Source: Verrucomicrobiales bacterium
GTDB lineage: Bacteria; Verrucomicrobiota; Verrucomicrobiia; Verrucomicrobiales; V1-33
Assembly (NCBI GenBank): GCA_028293305.1
Contig: JAQGPD010000387.1
Span: forward strand, 1-7,024
DNA length: 7,024 nt
Direction of reading: 5' to 3'
A model generated the notes under the pieces. That model worked only from the letters and a program-made list of their open reading frames with translations. It was not told where the DNA came from and ran no database searches. Below, piece after piece: positions 1 to 6,500 of this stretch. The position numbers and the translations under genes are program-made. The stretch's first letter is position 1. Every line of letters starts with the position of its first letter.

Positions 1-239
1 CCGACTCCCACCTCGGCCACGTCTTCGACGACGGCCCGCGCGACAAAGGCGGCCTTCGTTATTGCATCAATGGCGCTTCCCTCAAATTCATTCCGAAGGA
101 GGACCTAGAAAAAGCCGGTTATGGCCAATACGCCAAACTCTTCGCGCCCAAAGCCGACGCGAAACCCGATTCCAAGCCGGAAGCGAAGACCGAACCCGCC
201 GCTCCTAAAAAAGAGCCCGCTCCCGAGCCCAAAAAGTAG
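1..239 (+). CDS. msrB: Peptide methionine-R-sulfoxide reductase MsrB, C-terminal part (5' end outside window)
   Basis: Reduces methionine-R-sulfoxide in proteins or as free amino acid, repairing oxidative damage. The frame enters at base 3, and 78 residues are visible before TAG at 237-239. The MsrB signature is clear: HLGHVFDDGP at visible residues 3-12, then RYCIN at 19-23 in a context ending ASLKFIP. From knowledge of the Neisseria MsrB active site, visible His3, His6, Asp10, Arg19, the catalytic nucleophile Cys21 and Asn23 fall at the expected spacing, so the enzyme should be active. The family fold ends near residue 47. The last 31 residues are an unusual low-complexity tail of Lys, Pro, Ala, Glu and Asp with no obvious domain. 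The N-terminal half, with any resolving Cys, zinc-binding CxxC pairs, signal peptide or fused MsrA, lies outside the window. Family assignment is very secure; cell location is unknown. Confidence 0.95.
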   Translation, partial: DSHLGHVFDDGPRDKGGLRYCINGASLKFIPKEDLEKAGYGQYAKLFAPKADAKPDSKPEAKTEPAAPKKEPAPEPKK

Positions 240-311
240 CCTTCCATCCCCGGTTTCCACGCCATCCCGCATCGGTTTCGAAACCTCCACCCCAGCCGCG
301 CAAACCGCCGG

Positions 312-340
312 TTGACACCCAACCTCCCCTACCCTAGCCT
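312..340 (+). promoter_or_regulatory. Possible promoter for the polyprenyl synthase gene
   Basis: The 107-bp gap between msrB and the next gene contains a perfect TTGACA at 312-317. After 17 bases comes TAGCCT at 335-340, which matches the -10 consensus at three of six positions. Transcription would start about at the GTG start codon (347), so the mRNA would be leaderless or nearly so. No Shine-Dalgarno sequence is visible before the GTG, which fits. The -10 match is poor, so this is a suggestion from spacing and the perfect -35 box only. I see nothing else in 240-346. Confidence 0.3.
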
Positions 341-346
341 CCGCTT

Positions 347-1357
347 GTGAAACTTTTCACAAAGTCCCGCGCCTCAGCGGCCCTCAAGTTCCCCTTCCAA
401 CTCATCGAAAGTGAGCTGGTTGAAGTGGAAGCCCGGATCAAAGCCGAAGCCAATGCGTTCGACCCCGCGGTCGAGGGCTACGTTTCCTACATCCTCGGCA
501 CCAGCGGAAAACGCATCCGTCCCGCCCTCTCCCTCCTCATCGGCGGAGCTTGCGGCGGCGCCACGGCGGACCACCAAAAACTGGGGATCGTCTTGGAACT
601 CATCCACTTGGCGACGCTCGTCCACGACGACATCATGGACGGAGCCGCCCTGCGCCGCTCCCAGCCCACCGCCTCCGCCAAGTGGGGAAACGCCCTCAGC
701 GTCCTGCTGGGCGACTGTCTCTTTGCCCACGCCTTGGAATTGGCCGCCAGCTTTGACAGCACCCACATCAGCCGGAAAATCGCCCGCTCCTCCAACGAGG
801 TCTGCACCGGCGAAATCCTCCAAACCCAGCGCCGCTTCGACCTCGCCCTGACGATCCCGGAATATTTCCGAATCATCAGCATGAAAACCGCCGCGCTTTT
901 CTCCTCGGCGGCGGAACTCTCCGCCTGGCTCAGCGGCGCCAGTGCCGAAGTGCAGGAAAACATGCGCAAATACGGCGACCTCCTCGGCACCGCCTATCAA
1001 ATCTACGACGACTGCCTGGACCTCACCGGCAGCGAGGCCACCGCGGGCAAAACCCTCGGCACCGACCTCATCAAGGGCAAGCTCACCCTGCCCATTCTTT
1101 ATCTCCTGGAGGAAAGCAACGAGGAACAGCGCACGCTCCTCAACACCTTGATCCTCAGGCAGGAACCCATCGATCTAAACGTCATCGTCGGCATCGCGGG
1201 CTACGCCGGCTGCATCCAACGCGCCGTCCGCACCGCCAAGGACATGCTGGAGGAAGCCCGCGAAGCCGTGGCCATCCTCCCGGAAAACGACTACACCACC
1301 GCCCTCAACGGCATCACGGATTACCTCGACCAACTCCTCGATTCCTGCAAAGCCTGA
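347..1357 (+). CDS. All-trans polyprenyl diphosphate synthase (IspB / octaprenyl diphosphate synthase type)
   Basis: Condenses isopentenyl diphosphate repeatedly onto an allylic diphosphate to make a long all-trans prenyl chain, normally the side chain of menaquinone or ubiquinone; cytosolic. The 336-residue protein has the full family set: GKRIRP at 54-59, the first Asp-rich motif DDIMD at 94-98 inside LVHDDIMDGAALRR, the second DDCLD at 221-225, and GTDLIKGKLTLP at 238-249. These bind Mg2+ and the two diphosphates. The fifth residue before the first motif is Ala89 and the fourth Thr90. In this family a small residue there leaves the product tunnel open, which favours a long chain (inferred; exact length not predictable). 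Length is typical of IspB-like enzymes. The GTG start is well fixed, because an in-frame TAG lies at 335-337 and no other start codon intervenes. No Shine-Dalgarno sequence is seen. A role as geranylgeranyl or farnesyl synthase is less likely. Confidence 0.93.
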   Translation: MKLFTKSRASAALKFPFQLIESELVEVEARIKAEANAFDPAVEGYVSYILGTSGKRIRPALSLLIGGACGGATADHQKLGIVLELIHLATLVHDDIMDGAALRRSQPTASAKWGNALSVLLGDCLFAHALELAASFDSTHISRKIARSSNEVCTGEILQTQRRFDLALTIPEYFRIISMKTAALFSSAAELSAWLSGASAEVQENMRKYGDLLGTAYQIYDDCLDLTGSEATAGKTLGTDLIKGKLTLPILYLLEESNEEQRTLLNTLILRQEPIDLNVIVGIAGYAGCIQRAVRTAKDMLEEAREAVAILPENDYTTALNGITDYLDQLLDSCKA

Positions 1358-1361
1358 CAAT

Positions 1362-1374
1362 TTCCTGGCAGGAA
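1362..1374. repeat. Short palindrome just after the polyprenyl synthase stop
   Basis: TTCCTG at 1362-1367 and CAGGAA at 1369-1374 form a perfect 6-bp inverted repeat around a single G, four bases after the stop codon of the upstream gene. The loop is too small for the whole stem to form in RNA and no T-run follows, so it does not look like an intrinsic terminator. A DNA-binding dyad is possible. A direct repeat GGGCCTCC (1378-1385 and 1394-1401) lies just beyond. The rest of the gap 1358-1527 shows no gene. Confidence 0.35.
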
Positions 1375-1493
1375 CCCGGGCCTCCTGTCCCGTGGGCCTC
1401 CGCCCGCCGAAAATGGGCCGGCAGGCAGCACCTTCCAACTTAGGAAATCAGCACGATAATTACAAAGGAAACGTTTTCGCCGCGCTTGAACCC

Positions 1494-1522
1494 TTGAATT
1501 CCCCAAGCCTGCGCCTTATCCG
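1494..1522 (+). promoter_or_regulatory. Weak possible promoter for mgtE
   Basis: TTGAAT at 1494-1499 (four of six consensus bases), a 17-base spacer, then TATCCG at 1517-1522 (three of six). Predicted initiation falls at about the ATG at 1528, again giving a leaderless message. No Shine-Dalgarno sequence precedes this ATG. Each box alone is weak. The entry rests mainly on having the same geometry as the candidate upstream of the polyprenyl synthase gene. Confidence 0.2.
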
Positions 1523-1527
1523 CCAGG

Positions 1528-2916
1528 ATGGAGGAAACGGAACCCCAAATCACCCAGCAGGACCTCATCGAGGCCCTGCGGGAGGGAGACGCCGTGCTGG
1601 CGCGGGAGCTGCTTCCGCAGCTTCACGACGCGGACCTCGCCGCCGCCTACGAGGCTCTCCGCGGCGAGCCCGCGGCCGCGCTCCTGACACTTCTTCCCGA
1701 GGAACGGTTGGCCGGATTCATCACCCAACTTCCCCTCACGGACGCCGAGGAAATCCTCGTGGCCCTGCCCGACGACCGCCTTGCCAAGGTTCTGGACGAT
1801 ATCCCCGACGACATCCTCGTGGACGTCATCCAGGAAATGCCCGCCGAATACCGCGGCCACGCCTTTCACCTCCTATCGGAAACCCGGCGCAAGGCCGCCC
1901 GAGAACTCCTGAAATTCCAGGACGACTCCGCCGGCGGTCGTATGACCACGGCATTCGCCTCGGTCCGCGAAAATATGACCATCCGCGAGGCCATCGAAGC
2001 CCTCCGCGGCATTGCCGAGGAAACGGAGATCCTATCAAGAATTTATGTGGTGGATGAGGAGGGTCTGCTCCTGGGAAAAATCCGCCTGCGCGATCTCACC
2101 TTCAACCGCCGCTCCACCCACATCGCGGAGCTGAATGATCACGACACCCGCGCCGTCCTGGCAAATTCCGACCAGGAAAAAGCCGTCCGCATGATGATGA
2201 AATACGACATGCTCGCCCTCCCGGTTCTGGATGAGGACGGCCGCTTGCTGGGCGTGATCACCCACGACGACGCGCTCGACATTCAACAGGAGGAAACCAC
2301 GGAGGACATTGAACTCCAATCCGGTATCAGCGGCGAAAACACCGATGAAACCTACCTGAACACCACCGTCTTCAACCAGGTCCGCCGCCGCATCGGCTGG
2401 ATCATTTCCCTGGCATTCATCGGACTGATCTCCGGAACGGTCATGTATTCCTATCAAGGCCAGATCAGCGGGCTTTTCGCCCTGACCATTTACCTCCCCA
2501 TGATCGTGGCCTCGGGCGGGAACACCGGCGGCCAGGCCGCGACCATGGTCGTGCGCGCCATGTCCTTGGGGGAACTGGATGCCGGCGCGATCCTGCGCGT
2601 GGCTTGGAAAGAACTGCGCGTCGGCCTCATCATGGGCGGCATCGTGGCCTCCGCCATGATCCTGCAGATCTATTTCATGAAACCGGCCAATATCCAGATC
2701 CCGCATCAGCTCCTGACCGGTTTTGCCGGCACGGTGGGCCTTGCGCTCATGATACAAATCACCTCATCCACCCTCATCGGCGCCCTGCTGCCCCTCGGCG
2801 CACGCGCCATCCGGCTGGACCCCGCCGTCATCGCCTCGCCCGCCATCACCACCATCGTGGACGCCACCGGCCTGCTGATCTATCTGAATCTCGCCCGGGC
2901 CATCCTGCCCCTCTGA
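1528..2916 (+). CDS. mgtE: MgtE-family magnesium channel/transporter
   Basis: Inner-membrane Mg2+ channel that imports Mg2+ down its electrochemical gradient and is closed by Mg2+ bound to its cytosolic domains; it works as a dimer. The 462-residue protein has the standard order: an acidic helical N domain (about 10-130), a CBS pair (about 135-255), a connecting helix (about 258-288), then five membrane helices at roughly 289-306, 314-330, 362-384, 394-424 and 433-455. Family signatures are present: SGGNTGGQAAT at 329-339 and DPAVIASPAITTIVDATG at 431-448. Asp445 lies 14 residues after Asp431, the spacing of Asp418 and Asp432 in Thermus MgtE, where Asp432 binds the pore Mg2+. Length is normal. 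ATG at 1528 is preferred because an in-frame TGA at 1495-1497 limits any upstream start. It stands alone, 170 bp after the polyprenyl synthase gene, with no visible M-box riboswitch in that short gap. Confidence 0.96.
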   Translation: MEETEPQITQQDLIEALREGDAVLARELLPQLHDADLAAAYEALRGEPAAALLTLLPEERLAGFITQLPLTDAEEILVALPDDRLAKVLDDIPDDILVDVIQEMPAEYRGHAFHLLSETRRKAARELLKFQDDSAGGRMTTAFASVRENMTIREAIEALRGIAEETEILSRIYVVDEEGLLLGKIRLRDLTFNRRSTHIAELNDHDTRAVLANSDQEKAVRMMMKYDMLALPVLDEDGRLLGVITHDDALDIQQEETTEDIELQSGISGENTDETYLNTTVFNQVRRRIGWIISLAFIGLISGTVMYSYQGQISGLFALTIYLPMIVASGGNTGGQAATMVVRAMSLGELDAGAILRVAWKELRVGLIMGGIVASAMILQIYFMKPANIQIPHQLLTGFAGTVGLALMIQITSSTLIGALLPLGARAIRLDPAVIASPAITTIVDATGLLIYLNLARAILPL

Positions 2917-2964
2917 CCGCACCCTAACCGAAGATCAGCCCGGTTCCAGCCCCCCATGGCGTCT

Positions 2965-3000
2965 CGGTCCCTTCGGTCCCTTTATTCCTTTTTGTCCTTT
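2965..3000 (-). repeat. Degenerate 9-bp tandem repeat (four units)
   Basis: Read on the minus strand from 3000 down, the units are AAAGGACAA, AAAGGAATA, AAGGGACCG and AAGGGACCG. The last two are identical and the first two diverged. The array lies in the non-coding 150-bp gap between the convergent mgtE and small membrane-protein genes. It reads as a decaying GGGAC-type minisatellite. No gene is supported in 2917-3066. Confidence 0.6.
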
Positions 3001-3020
3001 GCCGCGGCAGCCTTGTCCGG

Positions 3021-3037
3021 AAAAAATCAGACTGATT
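3021..3037 (-). terminator. Possible intrinsic terminator of the small membrane-protein gene
   Basis: On the minus strand, about 30 bases after the TGA of the small gene, AATCAG and CTGATT form an AT-rich inverted repeat (3037-3025) that runs directly into a T6 tract at 3026-3021. The central gap is one base, so only a four- to five-pair stem would form. This is weak for a terminator, but the position and T-run fit. Confidence 0.3.
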
Positions 3038-3066
3038 ATGATCACATACCACCGGATCGCCCACCG

Positions 3067-3363
3067 TCAGACCACCCTGGTCTCCGCCCAAAAATAAAGC
3101 GAAGCCACCACAACAAAAATAGTGCCCAGCGACATGAAATTCATGCGCGACCGCCAGGGCCGGCCCTCCATTTCCGCCTGCAGCCAGACCTCCGCAGCCA
3201 CCGCCGCCCCGGCATGCAGCGCAAAACTGAACGAGTTTGCATTGAATCCGCGCTGACAGCCGCAGCCGAAGGCCTGCACAACCCACCCCCGATGCAGCGG
3301 CGCATACCCCAGCCCGAACAACACCGGCACAGCCAGCGCCCCCAGTAGCCGGATCGATTTCAT
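3067..3363 (-). CDS. Small membrane protein with CxC motif, function unknown
   Basis: I do not recognise a named family for this 98-residue protein. A hydrophobic N-terminal segment (about 5-20) could be a membrane anchor or signal. A second strong membrane segment spans about 75-92, and a moderately hydrophobic Ala-rich stretch (47-63) could be a further helix. Between the first two lies GCGCQRGFNANSF (33-45), with Cys34 and Cys36 in a CxC arrangement and His24 and His50 nearby. This may be a metal or redox site, but that is inference. The start is well supported: AAGGAA sits five bases before the ATG, the best ribosome-binding site in the window. Reading in this strand gives a coherent hydrophobic pattern, whereas the overlapping plus-strand frame gives a Pro/Arg/His-rich product typical of an antisense shadow. 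It is convergent with mgtE and divergent from the giant secreted protein, which may share its control region. Confidence 0.75.
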   Translation of the reverse strand: MKSIRLLGALAVPVLFGLGYAPLHRGWVVQAFGCGCQRGFNANSFSFALHAGAAVAAEVWLQAEMEGRPWRSRMNFMSLGTIFVVVASLYFWAETRVV

Positions 3364-3368
3364 CCCGT

Positions 3369-3374
3369 TTCCTT
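3369..3374 (-). promoter_or_regulatory. Ribosome binding site of the small membrane-protein gene
   Basis: AAGGAA on the minus strand, separated by ACGGG (five bases) from the ATG at 3363-3361. It decides the start of this short gene and contrasts with the lack of such a site at the polyprenyl synthase and mgtE genes. Confidence 0.7.
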
Positions 3375-3384
3375 AAGCGGGATT

Positions 3385-3423
3385 GCCCGGCTTCACAGCC
3401 GGATTTCCTGGAATCCGCCGGGC
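3385..3423. repeat. Nested inverted repeats upstream of the small membrane-protein gene
   Basis: GCCCGGC (3385-3391) pairs perfectly with GCCGGGC (3417-3423). Inside it, CGGATT (3400-3405) pairs with AATCCG (3412-3417) around a six-base loop. The two stems share G3417, so they would compete or form alternative structures. The region would be the 5' leader or promoter zone of the minus-strand gene, 22 to 60 bases before its ATG. It could be a structured leader or an operator. No T-run follows on either strand. Confidence 0.4.
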
Positions 3424-3470
3424 ACGCTGTCAGGTTGGGGGAATGTCAGCGCTTGGTTTTTATGAACAGC

Positions 3471-3492
3471 AAACAGCCACGTTGCGCTGTTT
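3471..3492. repeat. Inverted repeat upstream of the giant protein gene
   Basis: AAACAGC (3471-3477) and GCTGTTT (3486-3492) form a perfect 7-bp dyad around eight bases. It ends seven bases before the TTGACA box of the possible promoter for the giant gene. The position, just upstream of a -35 element in a divergent region, suits a regulator-binding site. A weak hairpin of no consequence is equally possible. Confidence 0.4.
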
Positions 3493-3499
3493 TCTAACA

Positions 3500-3529
3500 T
3501 TGACACAAAGCCGGGTCCGTGATTATGAA
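3500..3529 (+). promoter_or_regulatory. Possible promoter for the giant secreted protein gene
   Basis: A perfect TTGACA lies at 3500-3505. After 18 bases comes TATGAA (3524-3529), matching the -10 consensus at four of six positions. Initiation would fall near 3536, which is after the ATG at 3525 and about ten bases before the in-frame ATG at 3546. If real, it would make 3546 the true start. It is the second perfect TTGACA in a non-coding gap of this window. Confidence 0.35.
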
Positions 3530-6500
3530 GGAACACTCATTTTATATGAATTACCCACTTTTCCGACGGTATTTGACGATTTGCACGATGGTTGCCGCCG
3601 GGTCGCTTCCGGCCTCGGCCCAGACCGGCCTGCCCGTGCTATCCATCAGCCCGGCGCGGGTGGCGGAGGGCCGGACCGGCGAACAAACGCTGCAGGTGCC
3701 CCTGTTTCTATCCGCCCCTTCCGCCTCGCAGGTGACGGTGGCGTGGTCCGTCAGCGGCGGCACCGCGCAGGCGGGGAGCGATTTCAGCCCTGGCAACGGC
3801 ACCGTGGTTTTCGCGCCCGGGGCGGTGCGGCAAACCATTCCCCTGACAATCCTGGGGGACACGCTGGACGAAACCGATGAAACCATCATTCTGCTCCTGA
3901 CAATTCCATCCGGGGCGGTTCTGGGCAACGACTCGGCCGAAGTCAGGATCGCAAATGACGAGAAGCTGACAGCGGTGGCCTTTTCCGCGGAAAATCCCCT
4001 GAGCGAAAAAGACCATCCGGCGGACGGCCTGCCCTCGGTCAGCATTCTCAATCCCCAGCCGGGACGCACGGTGGAATCGAAACCCGCCACTCCGCCGGGA
4101 AGCGCGACTCCGGACCTGGACTTCACCTCTGCCGGCATCACCATGGAATTGACGGCGGCCAGATTGTTTCCCTCCTTCACCGTGATTGATGACGTGCTGG
4201 CGGAATCGGAGGAAACCGTCTCCCTGCTCCTCACCAATCCCGGCCCCTCCGTTTTCATCCAACCCCGCAATCCCTCACAAACCCTGCCCGCGGGCCCCGT
4301 GCCCGGCTCGCTCGCGGTGGACGGCGATGTCATGGCGGCCGGCGGGGCGGATGGTCTGCGCCTTTATTTCCGGCAAGGCGGGCAATGGAGTCTGGACGCC
4401 TTTTTGAATAACAACACCGGCGGAGTCTTTTCAGTCGCCGTGGACCGGGGCATCGTGGCCGCGGATTTCGCGGACTCGGGTGTGAAAATCCTCGTGCGGA
4501 CCGGTGCCGGGGCGTGGACGGAGGAAGCGCTCATCCCGCGCGGCGGGGAGCCTGCGGACAGCCGCCGCGTTCTGGCGATGAGGGACGAGGTGTTAGTGAT
4601 AGGCGATCCCGCCGCCTCCGGCCAGACCGCCCTGTCCGGAGAAGTCAGGGTGCACGGGCGCCACATCGGCGGTCCATCCGCATGGGGCCTGGACACGACT
4701 CTCCAACCTGTTGGTTCAAAGCCTGATTTCGGATCCGTGGTGGCGCTCCAGGGCACCGCCGTCGCGGTGGGCGCGCCTTCGGCCTATTCCGTCTCCTTGT
4801 TTGAGAGGTCCCCCCTGACAAATCAATTCAGCCTCGCGGTGGAGCATATCCGCATCCTGCAGAACTTCGGAAGATCCATCGCGCTCAATAACAATACCCT
4901 GGTCATGACCGGACCCGGCGTGCTCCTGACCAGCCGCCGCCCTGACAACGCTACGGGCCCATGGACAAATCCGATCCAACAACAAACCCTTCCTCAAAAC
5001 CAGTTTGTCACCCAGGTCTTTTTCCAAAACAATGTGTTATGGTCCTGGCACACAACGACGGGCCTCCGCTCCTATGTGACCGGCAATTCGAATGTCTGGG
5101 TCTCGCCAGGCACCCTGCCCCTTCCCGCCACTCCCATCCCCGCTAACCGCAGGCTCGCCATGTCCGACTCCGAGGCGGTGGTGACCGGCACCGAGGCCGA
5201 TGGAATGGTTCCGTTGCTGATCCATCGCGATGCCACCCATAACGCGGTCATTGTGGACGACGAAAGCCTGATGATCACGATCCCCGACCTGGCCGTCAGC
5301 GGCGGGGTCGCAGCCATGGCGGTGACCCTATCCAAACCGATGCCCATCCCGGTGACCGTGGAATGCGTGCCCATGGAAGGCACCGCGACCCCCACTGTGG
5401 ATTACAATCCGGTCACCACTTTCCTGACCATTCCCGCCGGCAACACCATCGCTTACATCGGCGTGGAAACCACCGCTCCCGAGGCGGGCGAACCCGTGGA
5501 ATTCTTCCGGATCAAACTGCAAAATCCCAGTGCGGGCGCCGTGGGACCGGATGCCACGGTCACGATCCAGCCGCCGTTTCCGACCGTGAATATGACGAAT
5601 TTTTCCTACGATCTGCCCGAGGGAAACAGCGGCTCGACCACTGTCACCATCCACGTCAATCTCAGCGCGCCCGCAGCCGAAGGCGCCTCGTTCAACTGGA
5701 TCGCGGAAAACGGAGGAGCCACGGCGGGGACGGATTTCCCCGCCACCTCCGGCACAGTGAACCTGGCGACAGGAGCCACCACCGCCACCCTGACCGTTTC
5801 CTTTTTCGGGGACATCACCCCGGAGTCTGATGAATACTTCGCCGTCCGACTGACAGATCTCACCAAGCTGTCGGTGGGCAATTCGATGACCAGTTATGTG
5901 AACATGGCCAATGACGATATCGGCACCGTGGTGGCGGATACCTATAACACTCCACAGAACACTCCGCTGACCGGCATGAATGTGCGGACCAATGACCTCA
6001 ACGTCGACTTGATCCAGGTGCGCGTCACCCCCCAGAACGGCGGCCTGGCCCCCATGGCATCCGGGGCGTTTGTTTACACACCCAACACCAATTTCCGTGG
6101 CACGGATTCCTTCACCTACAGCAACTATTTCTCCATCGCGTCGGGTGTGGTCACCACCACGGTCACTATCAATGTGACGGATTCCAACATCCCGCCCGTT
6201 CTGAAACCTGACAATTACACGGTGCGCGAGGACACCCTCATGGTGAGCCCCACCACCGGGGGACTGTTGAACAATGACAGCCTCTTCAACAGCAGCGGCG
6301 TGGCCTTCGATCCCATCCTGGAAAAGGAAATCATCGACGTGACGAACGGCACCGTCAGCAATTTCGGCAACAGCAACGGCACCTTCAATTTCATGCCGGC
6401 GCCCAACTTTTCGGGCATCGCGACATTCAGTTATCGTGTCAGGGACAAGGACGGATGGTCCCAGCCCGCTCTGGTGAAAATCACGGTCACCGATGACTTC

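Noticed and set aside
374..1000. A 208-codon minus-strand frame across the polyprenyl synthase gene
   Set aside because: Gly/Ala/Glu-rich shadow; the plus strand has both Asp-rich catalytic motifs in frame.
1358..1527. An M-box type Mg2+ riboswitch upstream of mgtE
   Set aside because: The 170-bp gap shows no conserved multi-stem layout or terminator before the ATG that I can recognise, and any leader would be very short if the proposed promoter is real.
1392..2057. A 221-codon plus-strand frame beginning upstream of mgtE
   Set aside because: Arg/Pro/Gly-rich out-of-frame product overlapping the MgtE N domain; no domain pattern.
2035..2757. A 240-codon minus-strand frame across mgtE
   Set aside because: His/Gly/Asp-rich antisense shadow of an unmistakable MgtE coding sequence.
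3538..3570. Twin-arginine export signal in the giant protein (FRRYLTI)
   Set aside because: Only the Arg pair matches; the flanking consensus residues are missing, so a general Sec signal peptide is the simpler reading.
3383..3880. A 165-codon plus-strand frame starting in the divergent gap
   Set aside because: It overlaps the start of the giant gene in another frame, has no signal peptide and turns into Arg/Gly-rich shadow sequence; the frame starting at 3525 has a signal peptide and Calx-beta pattern.
3551..4333. A 260-codon minus-strand frame and an overlapping 184-codon frame
   Set aside because: Antisense shadows of the first Calx-beta modules; no recognisable motif and low-complexity Ser/Arg/Gly content.
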